Shown here: positions 49,596 through 61,276 of the stretch, piece after piece
How positions within the stretch are numbered: position 1 is the stretch's first letter
Layout of the letters: each line of letters starts with the position of its first letter
From: Sisyra terminalis
Lineage: Eukaryota > Arthropoda > Insecta > Neuroptera > Sisyridae
Direction of reading: 5' to 3'
NCBI GenBank assembly: GCA_958496175.1
Contig: OY292275.1
Location: 8,494,001-8,558,000, forward strand
DNA: 64,000 nucleotides
The notes under the pieces: generated by a model
The model's database searches: none
What the model saw: only the letters and a program-made list of their open reading frames with translations
What the model was told of the DNA's origin: nothing
Position numbers and translations under genes: made by a program

Positions 49596-51445
49596 TTATA
49601 TAAAATATTTCGGCCTGATGTAATGAATGAGAATCAAACTACAACCAAAAGTGCTGATCGTATAGTCGTGAAATTTGGAAGGTACATTCCTTATAAGAAG
49701 TAAGCATCCGATAAGGATGGATTTTTGAAAATTTCACCCTTAACAGGGTGAAATAGGATGGTAAAGTTTGTATGTGTTACCACATACAAACCATCAACAA
49801 ACGAAATTTCAAATTTAATAATCAAAGTGCCGTTAAATATGAAACATTATCGTTGAATGAAAATGAATAGCTATATGTTTCGATTTGAATTTATCTGATT
49901 TTTTTTTATATTTTACCGATTTGAATTTCCTATTCCTACAGAAAGAAAATCATTTAAAAAAAATTAAAGTGCTAAAGTGTGTAATGGAGAAGTATATAGG
50001 GTGTTAATGTATATAATTCTAATTTCTATCGGTACATACTCCAAATTTTCCGACTTTTGAAAAAAAAAATGTGTTTATATATCTTCTTTTAACTAAAAAA
50101 CAGATAAACCAATTTTTATAAAATTTAGTACTATATTAAGATACAATACTTCCACTCACTGCAGGCCTTAATATCATTATATAACAATAATAAAAGAAGG
50201 CTTTTCCTTCGTAAAGCTGAGGGATGAAAAAATAATAACTACAAAGAATGGAAAGATTATTAAAAAATTTTCTTACGCTTTTTAATTTAAACTTATGTTT
50301 AACTATAATAAGCTTATATCAATTTGCATCGATAATTTTATGTAAAATATTTTTAAAAAAAATATATATTTTTATACACATTCATTATTAATTTATCAAA
50401 TTTTAATATTACTGTGTAATAACATTTTCGTTCCTTATACAAAAGACTTGGGTTCAATTTCTATATATTTCTGTTTTATTTTTCTTCAAATTTGTGGCTT
50501 ATAAGACCCAAAGCATTAAATTTTCTTCAAGAATTTATATTTTTTATTTATATATATTTATTTCTTCGTTAGTTAAAATTATATCAATGTTTAATGCTTG
50601 ATTATTCGGAAACGGCGTATCTGGCGCAAATTTTTAAGGAGATGTTTTTTGTAGGAAATTTAATTTTCTATAAGTATATGTGCAAATAATTTTTTACATT
50701 GATAGTTTGACAGTATTGACGCAAAAAAATAAAATCATAAAATCGTTAAAACTTCAAATTCGAGGTTTTGCCCAGTAGGGTAGTGGTTCTAGGAGAAACT
50801 TTCATTCGGGAATTGGAGCAGTGTCTGGAAATTCTACTAATTTATCAAAATTAAGGATTCTATACTTTTGGATTTTTGACCCAATTTTAATAACCATTTG
50901 AAAATAATATATCCATTTAAAGTAAGGGAAATTTTGAAATATTTTTCTATTAGTCTACCTTAAACCATATTTCAACTTACGACCGACTCATCGATCTTAT
51001 GAATTTTTTTATTCATGCATAGCTGATTGATTTGATGATTGATTAAATAAATAGTAAACATGCATCCTACGCATAAAGTGTTAAAAATAACTATTGAAAT
51101 AATCGTTTTAAGTCACATCGGATATTTTCTAAGAATTGATAGGATTTTTACAGTGTTTTTTTTTTAAATCTTCATTTGATAGGGTACCTGTTTCAAGGCA
51201 TTTAAACATTAATTTTTAGATTCGAATACGTTTTTCGTAAGGATGTAAGTTTTCCGATGCATAAATCTTATATATGCAAATTTCAAAAGAAAATTGAATC
51301 ATCATACTCGTCATGCAGACGAAGTTGTGGACGTTAGCTAGTCTTCGTATAAAAATATCTTAGGGTATTTTTGGACTAATTTATGATCAAGGTATTTCAC
51401 CACTTAAATTTATTATTCAGGTGATATGAGTCTTTTTATTTTACG
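49596..51445. other. Intergenic AT-rich sequence
   Basis: Expected to hold the 5' exons of the 48-49 kb gene, but none could be defined. An AATAAA on the minus strand a few bases below 51446 probably serves the next gene. Confidence 0.4.
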
Positions 51446-52610
51446 TTAAAAATATTGCCAGATATCAAATTTTCTTTTTAGCAAACCAAACCAAAACATA
51501 CCATTTTCTCCCCAATATATTGGTGTATCTGTTGAGCTATATACTTTTTTAGCTTTTTCTATATCACTATCTGTAAGGTGTAATGCTTTTTTCGCTTTTT
51601 CGGCCGGCGTCATATTAGATTTAAATATCAAATCATAAGATCCAACAGCTTCTGAAACTTCACTATCGCACAAGAGTCTTGTTGGCTTGTGATAATCGTC
51701 TAAAGATCGTGTTTTTGTTGCTTCACCTGGCCTTTTATCGAAAATACCATCAATATTCATTGAACTAGTCCCTTGGAAAGAACTGAAGAAAATGATTAAA
51801 ATTGTTTATCATTTTTAAGGATTTTTGTTACAAACTTGCTCCAAGCAGAAGTTTTGCTAGAATTTACTTCTTTTGGCTGATAATTCAAAAGTCTTTGACG
51901 TATGTTTTCTTCACTGGCCATCGAGCGCATTAAATGTCTTCGAACTGCCATTTCAAATAATACTTTAGAATCACTTTGTGGTACTAGCTGATACTCCAAT
52001 GTAACGGGTTTTTTCAAAATTTTATAATACCTAGAAAAGTATTAATAAAAAGAATGATTATAAGAATCAATATGCATACTTCATAACGGTGAGCCACATA
52101 TAAGACGATAGTGATAATGTTAAAACATTTGATAATATAAATTCTACCATAATGTGGTTATAGTTTTTCGATATGATACAAATTGCTATTCCGGTTGTTA
52201 AACATAAAATTTTCATCAACAAAGTTTTGATACCACCAATTATGAGCCAAGGAATCAAAAACGACGGTTTTTCTCCCTATATCATTAAAAATTTGAAGTA
52301 AAAAAATATCAAATCAAATAAATTATCGTACAAAAATTGCTGGCCAAAGCATAACGACATAAAACGCCATATACAAATGAAGCGTAAACGATCGAATCAC
52401 AACCACTCCGGACACAATTGAGAGAATCACATGTGCGGAAAAAGGAGTAAAATATTTGGCTGGAAAATCCGTGCCCCATATTATTTGCAAATTACTATTC
52501 AAATTTGTCAACGATTCATCAAACGGTGTTAACAACATTCCACACAAAGTCATAAAAATAATTTCCGTCTGAATCGAAACGCCCAAATAGTGACCAAGTG
52601 AAAACCTCAT
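51446..52610 (-). CDS. Multi-pass membrane protein, unrecognised (complete, 335 aa)
   Basis: Four exons on the minus strand: 52332-52610, 52080-52276, 51836-52030 and 51446-51782 (1008 bp). Introns are 53-55 bp, all GT-AG, and the phases agree. The first ATG in a good context (AAAAAATGAGG) is 52608-52610; the frame is open 11 codons further up without an ATG. The N-terminal half has about four hydrophobic segments (near residues 10-28, 58-92, 99-130, 136-155), the last ending SYMWLTVMKYYKILKKP. The cytosol-like C-terminal half is hydrophilic (RRHLMRSMASEENIRQRLLN, later MTPAEKAKKALHLTDSDIEK) and ends FDIWQYF. The spacing of the last two hydrophobic segments and the YMW..V..YY wording echo the four-TM protein at 20.6-24.5 kb, so a distant DUF4728-like relationship is possible. 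Gene model secure, identity unknown. Confidence 0.82.
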
Positions 52611-53360
52611 TTTTTGCAATATTTTGAATTTAAAAGTCTGCACTAAACATTATTTAAGTTGTTTGAATTGATTTTTAAGGAAATATAAAAATAAGATGAA
52701 AATTTTGTAATGGTAAATGTCAAAAGTCAAAACTAAAAAAACATATTTTTGTGTCTACGAAAATTATGAAATACAACCCCTGCCGAACACAGCTAACTAA
52801 AAATATTTGTGATTTTTGGAAAATTCTATACGTTTTATTTTTTATGGATAGTTGATCTTAGTTGATTTTGTTAATACTATTTATGACATTAAAATTTATA
52901 TACTCAAAATCTTTTTAATCCTTGTTTTAAAAGAAAAACTTTAATTCGGTAAGAAAATAAATGATTTACACCTAATCTATAGTTCAAAATTCAATCCATG
53001 TAAAATAGTAAGTTCATGAAAAGTATAATATGATTGGTTTTAAAAAGATTCTAGGCTAGCACCCTCAATATTATTTCAGTTTTATTTACTAGAGGTTGTG
53101 ATTTGGTGATTACTACTTCTAACTGACATTTTTAATTGAATTTTTTAATTATTATTTTTTATCGAAAAATTATTTATTTTTTATTGATTTTTTTTTATAT
53201 ATCTTGGAAGTTTTATTATTGTTTTTACCAACTATACCGTGTCTACAAAAATGAATTATGACAACGATAATTATTAACAAAGTTAAAAAGATTTTTTACA
53301 ATACAAAATAATTTATTGTTATAATTGTATTTTGATATTAATAAAAAAATTGGTTTTTCT
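52611..53360. other. AT-rich intergenic sequence upstream of the membrane-protein gene
   Basis: Presumably contains the promoter of the minus-strand gene. No TATA box or initiator stands out. Confidence 0.4.
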
Positions 53361-53465
53361 CAGAACGCTTGAGGAAGGCTCAATAAAGAAACCAAAACTT
53401 CGCATGTAATAAATAAAGTTTTAACCGATTATTTTTGATCCTAGTCCTCTGAATATTTCATTAAT
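53361..53465 (+). mobile_element. PLE-like terminal fragment, GGCTC family, decayed
   Basis: CGCTTGAGGAAGGCTCAATA is followed by TTCGCATGTAATAAATAA and GATCCTAGTCCTCTGAATAT. It is a diverged copy of one arm of 13984-14178 with the hammerhead stem II destroyed. Confidence 0.62.
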
Positions 53466-54629
53466 CTATTATCATCAAGGATCTGAAATTCAACAATAAT
53501 TTATCATTATTATTACTCATATTATTCAAAATTATCGATACAGTGAATACTGTTTAATCGCAACGATTTCTAGTTTAATATTTTTTCCTTGCTGACCGGC
53601 ATCAATCATCCGATTTAATTCCAATTCCAATAAATTGTTAAAACTCGATCATTTCGGTAACTTTTTAGCATTTATCGTTTAGTGTAAGCCAGGCATTATA
53701 AAAAAAAATATTTTTTTGAACTCATTAGCGATTTTTAAATAACAACAAGAATTGCAAAAGCATCGTAGCAATTTTCTATTCAATTCTTCATAAATAAAAG
53801 TTTAATAAATTAAAGCAATAATTGTTTCAAAGTTTAATTATTTAGTATGTAACTAAAGCCAATTAACTTTGAATAACTTTTTCAAATTAGTTTTTAATTT
53901 TTGCTTTTCTTTGCTGTGTATTTCATTTCCCATGTATCCCCTTACAAAAAAAAATATTTCATAGGATTTCAACTGCATATACTTTTAGGGGTTCCATATA
54001 TTTATTCATAAACCCCTTTAAATGATTACCCTAATGTTTGTTTATGTTTTAAAATAACTTTATCTTCAAAAATTTTAATAAGCAAAATATATTTAAATTA
54101 AATCAAGATGCTTAAGTACCTATATTATTTTGATTTACAAATTGGTCGCTTTATTGATTTAGTTTTCCTTTTTAAGGTTGAATTACATAAATGATTAATG
54201 GACAAAGACTTTTTTTTTAGAAATTTCGCGAAAAACCAAAAAAAATAGGTCTTTGTGTAAAAATACAACCAAAATTACAGTTAAAATTGACCAAAAATAA
54301 AAGTTTATAAATGTAAAGAAAAATGTGAGATATGGTTTCTTTCTAAACGCCTTAAAGATGATTAATTTTTAAATAATTTAAAATGCAAACAACATAAAAA
54401 CCCTTGTAAATTAAAAGATATATTTTTTTGCAATTTATAATCAAAATGAATATTTGTGCATTCCAATGGTTAAGCTTATACAAAAAACTATCCCAAAGAT
54501 TCTTTGTATCTTTCTTCAACGTTATAAAACACTGTAAAAGTTGCACCGTTATGTTAAATATGGTTCAGTTTAAAATATTCTGCTCAAATTCAGCGAAAAA
54601 ACCCATTCCCTTAATCCTAAATTTGCAGT
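53466..54629. other. AT-rich intergenic sequence
   Basis: Nothing recognisable. Confidence 0.45.
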
Positions 54630-55350
54630 TAAAAATTGTCCTTTTTGAAACTTTGAAATGGAATTGTCCTACGCCCACAAGAATTTTTTTTTCACATTTC
54701 TGTTCACGTAAAAGCTTTGTTTCAAAATTCATTGGCAATACCAGTCTTTATTATAAAGAATCGCCCCTTAAAATCGAAGTATTTCAGGGCAAATTAAGTG
54801 CATGCATTTTTACATCCTTAACTTCCCGTTTCTATTTCCCATGGATCTAGCAATAAAACAATTTTTTTTATGCGTTTACCTTAAGGATAATTCAATCTAA
54901 AATATAAAGTTAAATTTTAAGGAAATAAATCATCTCTTATATCATTTTTGTTCCCTTAAAAATTGTCCTTTTTGAAACATTGAACCAATATTGCGGGTAT
55001 CCTTTTGCTCACAAGACCTAATTATTTACATATTATTACTCACTTAAAGGCTGTGTTTTATAATCCGCCAGTCCTTATAATGAAAAGTCTCCCCTAGTAA
55101 CGGATAAATTTCAAGGCAAATAAGTGCATGCATTTTTACATCCTAACTTCCCGTTTTTATATTCCAAGGATCTAGCCACTAAAGAATAATTCTATTTATG
55201 ATATTACCTTAAGAATGATTCAACCTAAAATATAAAGTTTAATTTTAAAGAAATAGATCAAACCTTATATCTTATATGTGCACTTGAAAATTATCCTTTT
55301 TAAACTTTGAATGGGTATTGCGGGTGCCCTCTTGCACACAGGACAAAAAA
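54630..55350. repeat. Tandem repeat, period about 320 bp
   Basis: Landmarks AATTGTCCTTTTTGAAAC (54635, 54959, partial at 55288), AAGTGCATGCATTTTTACAT (54796, 55124) and CTAAAATATAAAGTT (54897, 55226) recur in order: two and a fraction copies, moderately diverged. A plus-strand open frame across the first unit (54428-54850) is not conserved in the second and is not a gene. Confidence 0.85.
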
Positions 55351-55719
55351 AAAATCAAATTTGATTTCTTGTATGGGTGTTTTTTTAAAAATCGTCGGAA
55401 ATAATAACCCTTACCTGGAAAAGCTGTCTCGCAACTCTTTCTTTTTTTTACTAACTGCAGAGGGTAGGCAACAATTGTTACAATTATGTTAATTGGTTGC
55501 GTAGTATGTTTATCAGTTTTCAGGTTAATGTAGCAAGAGCATATGATTTGTTAATGTTATATTATAGTTTATTTTTGCAGATCCAATCGACTAGGAAGTT
55601 GACTATAAGGGCATTCTTTTAGTAGAAAAATGTTCCATCTTTGTTGAAGATAAATGATTAGTAAGTACCTGTTTTATTGAAACCTTTAAATATTGTTCTA
55701 ATTGATTTTTTCGCTACAG

Positions 55720-55911
55720 AAGAAGCTGACCGATGACAACAGAGAAAATTATTCATTGGATTTGAATTGTTCATCATTTCTAAATGGAAGTTTGAGGTAT
55801 AAATGCGAATCGTTCGAGGAACATTTACAAATTCTTCAAGGATATCATTTCCACATTGGATACCTACCGAGAAAAACCCAAATGGATTTACTAAAACAAT
55901 CAGTGGTGTAA
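55720..55911 (+). pseudogene. Exon-like 3' coding segment in the left outer arm
   Basis: Behind a TTTTTCGCTACAG acceptor a frame reads KKLTDDNRENYSLDLNCSSF and so on to RKTQMDLLKQSVV and a stop, followed closely by AATAAA. A donor GTAAGTACC about 60 bp upstream (55660-55668) suggests a further exon with YDLL and IQST words. The outer right arm holds the same segment inverted, with a 98-bp deletion and a one-base deletion. I do not recognise the family. It may be a captured host gene end or part of the element's own gene. Confidence 0.45.
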
Positions 55912-56390
55912 ATTGTGTTTCAATAAATCAGTGAACGTGAAGTGATTAAGTGGTTAAAGTGATAAATGTTAAAAATATCAAAAAGTCAAAAGTCTTTTAT
56001 TTACTTCATATTTCGATATGATTGTAACAATTGATAATTTTTCATAAATAATAATAACTATTTTAAAAATGCAATAAACTCATATTATATTAAGTTTAAA
56101 TTTAACTTACATTTAAAATAAATAAATTAATTTTAATAAATTTCGTTGTTTCAATTCGATTATCCTCATCCATCCTCCTGAATTTTTTATATTTCAGAGT
56201 TTTTTTACAGTAAGCATACAAAGAAAAGTTAAATTAATACAACGATAAGGTAGGTAAGGAGGTAGGTTCAATGTTTTTCGATGGATTATCGAAAATTCGA
56301 TTAAAGCCAATATCGAAAAATATCATAACTTTTTAATGTCCTTTATCGTTTTTTTTTTAAATTGAAAATTCTATTAAAACTCAAATTTGT

Positions 56391-57448
56391 TTTTACGAAA
56401 AAAAGGATGAAGGACATTAAATTATTACAATGTCCATAGACAAATTTTCCTGGTTTAACCTGGAGAACCTATGGTTAAAATAATTTTGGATTATCACAAT
56501 TATTTCAATCGAAAAATATTTTCAAGTTTCCATCAATGAAGAAATCTTTTTATATGAGTTTAAACGATCATTACATATATCTTCCAATGGCCGAATCGAT
56601 AAGCGCACGGAATATGTTATAAAACGGAAAGAGGATGGATCGATCCCCCAACTAGGTAAAAGATTTTTATATTTCTACTAACCAATTCCTAATTAATATT
56701 TATTCGTTACAGCTTAAATTATCACTTTCGATCGTTAATAATATCCTTTCTAAAGTTACAGCCGAATAATTCGATCATCACTTTCAACCTTTCGGGGTTG
56801 AGAAGTGATCGATCGATTACGTAGATTTTTTTTTTTTGGGTTCATACATAATATGACGTTATATATACGTCACCCTCTGACGTCATTCACGAAAAAAATC
56901 AAAAAACGAGCAAATTTTCGATTGTCGTGAAATAGGATTTTGGGAATGGCTTAATTACGTCACGGGAGGCCTGAAAAACATATCCTATAATCAAGTTTTT
57001 TCGTTTTTTTTTCAAAAAATTTTCGGCCGAAATTTTGAAGAATCCCAAAAATAGGCCTAATGTAGTGATTTTTTTCACTTTTTCCAACTTAAACGCCATT
57101 TTTATCGAAAACTATCGATCGTAGGTTAACGATAGTAGGTTCATTCGATAGCGCTTGAAATACTCTATCGATGGTGCAAATTTGGACCCGGAAAACTTAA
57201 AGGAAAAAAACTTTTTTTTCACTTTTTCAGAAAATTAAAATCATCGATGAAACGGTGGTCGATTGCAAGACATTTTTTTTCGAAAGATTTTTTGTCGAAT
57301 TTCTTTTCGATATTCGTACCATAGGTGCGTAACGTTACCGTTGAAGCTAAATTGAAAACTTTTTTCACTTTTCGATACCCATAAACGAATTTTACGAAAT
57401 TAAAAAATTTACATACTCTGCGTCTAATGCAATGCATATGTAAATACC
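56391..57448 (+). repeat. Repeat unit A of the composite inverted repeat (about 1.06 kb)
   Basis: Order of parts: AAAAAAAGGATGAAGGACAT head with an intact TTAA (56417-56420, the empty-site counterpart of the piggyBac insertion); an exon-like segment SINEEIFLYEFKRSLHISSN ending in KRKEDGSIPQ before a GTAAAAG donor; a 65-bp intron-like gap; a hairpin TCACTTTCAACC/GGTTG..GAAGTGA (56778-56807); CRE-like TGACGTCA words (56851-56893); a GGGAGGCCTGAAAAACATAT block on the way to a CGATA/TATCGAT cluster (57105-57175). A stop codon interrupts the exon-like segment upstream of SINEE. Confidence 0.8.
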
Positions 57449-57639
57449 TTTTACGAAAAAAAGGATAAAGGACCTACAAATTTTCCAATGTGGTTCGACA
57501 ACTTTACCGATCGTAACATGATGAAGCGATGGATAAAATTTTTCCGAAAAATTCCACGAAAATCGTTCGATTGTAAAATCACTTCGATATTAAAAAATTA
57601 TATTTATGGAAGGTAATGCTATTCAAATACAAATTTGTT
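57449..57639 (+). repeat. Short partial unit B
   Basis: Starts with the same TTTTACGAAAAAAAGGAT head as the other units, but after about 40 bp holds different sequence (190 bp in all) before the next head. Probably a unit with a large internal deletion or a fusion junction. Confidence 0.65.
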
Positions 57640-58654
57640 TTTTCGAAAAAAAGGATGAAGGACCAAAAAATGTTAGCATTTCTTTGGACAAATTTTCCGG
57701 GGTTAACCTGAAAAGGCAATAGTTAAAATATTTTTGGGAAGTTCCAATTCCTTCTATCGAAAAAATTTTTCAAGTTTCCATCAATGAAGAATTCTTTATA
57801 TATGAGTTTAAGCGATCAATACATATATCTTCCAATGGCCGAATCGATAAGCGCACGGAATATGTTATAAACGGATAGACGAAGGATCGATCCCCCAATA
57901 AGGTAAAAGATTTTTATATTTCTACTAACCAATTTCTAATTAATATTTATTCGTTACAGCTTAATTTATCAATTTCTATCATTAATAATTATTCTCACTT
58001 TAGTTTCAGCCGAATAATTCGATCATCACTTCCAACCTTTCGGGGTTGAGAAGTGAGATCGATCGATTACGTAATTATTTTTTTTTGGTTTATACATAAT
58101 ATGACGTCATACATACGTCGTCATTCAATGACGTCATTCACGACAAAATTCGAAAAATGAGCGAATTTTCGATTCTACTGAAATAGGATTCTGGGAATGG
58201 CTTAGTTACATCACGGGAGGCCTAAAAAACATACCCTATAGTCAATATTTTTTATTTATTTTTTCAAAAATTTTTTGGCCACAATTTTGAAAAATCCCAA
58301 AAATAGGCCCAATTTGGTGATTTTTTTCACTTTTTTCAACTTTAACGCCGTTTTTAGCGAAAACTATCGATCGTAGGTTGACGATAGTAGGCTCATTCGA
58401 TAGCGCTTGAATTACTCTATCGATGGTGTAAATTTGGTCCCGGAAAACCTAAAGGGGAAAAACTTATTTTTTCAACTTTCCAGAAATTTAAAATCCTCGA
58501 TGGAATGGTCGAAGATTTTATGAATTTTTTTTCAAAAATGTTTTTGTCGAATTTCTCGATGAAAATCACACCATGGGTGCCTAACGTTAATATTGATGCA
58601 AAAAAAATAAAACTTTTAAGTATATATAATGCTATTCAAATACAATTTTGTTTT
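57640..58654 (+). repeat. Repeat unit C (about 1.0 kb)
   Basis: Same part order as unit A, with hairpin at 58026-58056, CRE-like cluster 58098-58142 and CGATA cluster 58366-58433. The exon-like segment has a one-base loss (ATAAACGG for ATAAAACGG) relative to unit A, shifting its frame. The TTAA target is missing at the head. Confidence 0.8.
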
Positions 58655-58677
58655 ATCGAAAAAAAGGATGAAGGACA

Positions 58678-61276
58678 TTAACCTTTCCGACACGGAGGGT
58701 TGAAAACTTTCAAATGGTCCGAAGCGGGGTATCTGACATACCCCAGACCAAATCCAGTGCTTCTCAAACAAAGTGAAATAGGGTTTTAAATGAAAAAATA
58801 TTATGAATATTAAAAATATTTTAATTTTTTCAAAAAAGTTCTAAAGTACATAATATGTGCATATTATTTTTTTGAAAGGTAATTAAATTTAAAAAAAATA
58901 ATATAATTACAACTTAAAAACTATAAAAAATAAAAATTATTTACAAAAGAACTTAGGTATAAAAGAAATATTTCATATAGTTTATATAGCTAAAATATTA
59001 CAAAAACTAATTTACTTATCATAAAACTATATATTTTAGATTACTATAATACATTTTTACAGACTATAAATTAATTTTTACAATTTGGACAAGAAATTGT
59101 TTTAATTTGATAGCGGTGAATAACACAAATATGTTTTTTACAAAAATCACATCGAATTTTAGACTTTCTGTCTTCATTTCTTGGGCAAAAACTACATCTC
59201 GTAGTTTTTGGTATATCCTGCTGGTCTTGCTCTACTGCCAATTGAAGGTTCTTCGTTGGAGTGCTATTTCCATTATTGATTACTTGGTCAAATAGCTCAA
59301 AGCCGTGTTGAATGTGCTTGTGATAATTTATATTGTTGTTTTTCCGTTTTAAAACATTTTCTTTTACCAATTCCGTAGCCAATTCTCGAAGAAATACTTG
59401 TCTTCGGCTACGGTCTCCTTTTCGCCAATCTGGGTTATTCTGTACCCAAATAATGTAGGCATTTAATGCAGCCATATCTATTATTTCCATGAATATTCTG
59501 AACGGCCACCTTCTAGTAGTTCTAACACAACTATACTGTTGGGTCATTTTGTCTCCAGTATCGACAGCTCCTTTGGTTTTATTATAATGAAGAATAATAT
59601 TTGGCCTTTTTCGCGGACCATCTTCTACTTCAATATTTTTGACTTCTGTGGATAATAGAGTCACCGCTTGATTTTTGATTGGCAAATATGAAATTAATGT
59701 TAAATGGCCTGCAAATCCAAAGAGGGTAGAAAATTTTTCTCGATCTCGAGTGTCGGTAAATATTTTTGGAATTTCTCTTTTGTTTCTCCTGATTGTTCCG
59801 GTGAGAGTTATATCATTTAAAAAAAGATTGTTCGCTAAAGGAATTGATGTAAAGAAATTGTCAGTTGTCACTCCTCTTCCAGTTCCGAAAAATGGACGAA
59901 CAAGTTCTGTTACCACCCTTTCACCTTGATTTCTTTCGGGTTTGTTGCCAATTTTTCCTAAATACGGTTGAGAATTAAGAATATACGACGTTTTAACATC
60001 CGCGTTAACCCAAATTTTGATCCCATACTTACCTGGCTTACTTTTCATGTACACTCGGAATGGACATCTTCCTCTGAAGGTTGCCAATCTTTCATCTACG
60101 GTGAGATAGCTCCCTGGGGAAAAATATTTTAAACAAGCGTTATTAAACTGTTCGTATATTGAACGTATGTGAATAAATTTGTCACCAATTTGATCGATTT
60201 TTGTTTTCCTACTCTTTTTGTCATCAAAACGTATGGTTGAATAAATTGAAGAAAATCTATCCCTCGACATGGCCGCTGAAAAAAAATATGATTTAAAAAG
60301 AGGATTAGTAGTCCAAATTTCTCTTAAGGCCAGCTTTCGTCCATTACATCTTCCGGATGCCAATAAAATACCTATAAAAGCCTCTAACTCGCATTTCGTA
60401 ACAATATCGTTACTCGATTTGTGTTTGTGTACAAGCGATTGGCAAAATTGATTCGTATAAGACGCAATTTCTTCCAACATTTTTGGAGTCAAATATAAAT
60501 TGAATGCATCTTTAATTGACGATATATTCTTTGCTTCTGCCATGGGACCCATATATATTGAGGAAATGTTATGAACTTTGGTGTTGTTGGAAGGCTTGGA
60601 ACACCAAATAAACCCTGATTTGGAAGTGTATGTCGAATGCAGTTCGTTTTCTTCCAGATCTTCCATGTCTTCAGAATCAGAATTTATAACTTCGGGGTCA
60701 AAATCCTCTTCTACGTTGTCTTCAACTTCAGAACTATCGGAATTATATATTTCGAAGTCCAAATCGCTATCGTAATCCGCATCATCATTGTTGAAAGTAT
60801 CGTCTTCTAACAACTTTTCAATTTCTTGATCCGTTAATTTAGCCATTATGTAAAAAAAAATTTATATAAAAATTAGATATTGTTACGTTAAATAAATAGC
60901 AATACACTCATGTATTTTATTTACAAAATTTAACGATATCTTAATTTTTGAAAACAAATTTGGAAACACTGGTTTAGAAATAAGCAGGTAAGATCGATAA
61001 GATGTTGCACGTTCAAAAATGAATACACAACTAAATGTTTGAAAAAGAAAACAATGCATTTTACAATTATCACTTTCGGTTTACACTTTACGATTTGCAT
61101 TTTGAGAATTATTAAGTAATCACAGAAGAAACTCAATAAAACTGTCTCTCTTCTTTGAACCGTAGTAGAGTGAAACAAATAATCGTTAAAATAATTTTTA
61201 GAAAGTTGAAGATTTTAAAGTGATCCATGGGGTGCCTGGGGTACGTAAAAACCCCGCTTCGGACCGGGAAGGTTAA
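58678..61276 (-). mobile_element. Complete piggyBac-type transposon
   Basis: TTAA at 58678-58681 and 61273-61276. Termini CCTTTCCG (left) and CCTTCCCG (right, inverted). Subterminal GGTCCGAAGCGGGGT occurs in both ends, left 58716-58749 and right, inverted, 61236-61265, each followed by a complementary ACCCC that makes a small hairpin. It contains one uninterrupted transposase gene. Neighbouring unit A shows the uninserted sequence with a single TTAA at the same place (GGACATTAAATTATTACAAT), so the boundaries and precise TTAA targeting are confirmed inside the window. Confidence 0.94.
59071..60846 (-). CDS. piggyBac-type DDD transposase, intact (591 aa)
   Basis: A single uninterrupted frame on the minus strand. 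Acidic N-terminus (about residues 13-66), then the transposase core. The catalytic aspartates are recognisable as D251 (YLTVDERLATFRG), D329 (GVTTDNFFTS) and D429 with D432 (GAVDTGDKM). The first-to-second spacing of 78 equals that of the cabbage-looper enzyme. The C-terminus has the cysteine-rich zinc-binding domain C551, C554, C566, C569, C574, H577, C586, C589. The length is normal for the family. It would cut and paste at TTAA sites. The start lies about 430 bp inside the right end, leaving room for a promoter. No stop, frameshift or missing key residue is seen, so it may be functional or very recently active. Confidence 0.97.
   Translation of the reverse strand: MAKLTDQEIEKLLEDDTFNNDDADYDSDLDFEIYNSDSSEVEDNVEEDFDPEVINSDSEDMEDLEENELHSTYTSKSGFIWCSKPSNNTKVHNISSIYMGPMAEAKNISSIKDAFNLYLTPKMLEEIASYTNQFCQSLVHKHKSSNDIVTKCELEAFIGILLASGRCNGRKLALREIWTTNPLFKSYFFSAAMSRDRFSSIYSTIRFDDKKSRKTKIDQIGDKFIHIRSIYEQFNNACLKYFSPGSYLTVDERLATFRGRCPFRVYMKSKPGKYGIKIWVNADVKTSYILNSQPYLGKIGNKPERNQGERVVTELVRPFFGTGRGVTTDNFFTSIPLANNLFLNDITLTGTIRRNKREIPKIFTDTRDREKFSTLFGFAGHLTLISYLPIKNQAVTLLSTEVKNIEVEDGPRKRPNIILHYNKTKGAVDTGDKMTQQYSCVRTTRRWPFRIFMEIIDMAALNAYIIWVQNNPDWRKGDRSRRQVFLRELATELVKENVLKRKNNNINYHKHIQHGFELFDQVINNGNSTPTKNLQLAVEQDQQDIPKTTRCSFCPRNEDRKSKIRCDFCKKHICVIHRYQIKTISCPNCKN

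Noticed and set aside
54428..54850. Plus-strand 140-residue frame.
   Set aside because: Spans a unit of a tandem repeat; the corresponding stretch of the second unit is not open.
60930..61178. Minus-strand frame between the transposase start and the right piggyBac end.
   Set aside because: No motif; it is the 5' untranslated/promoter part of the transposon.
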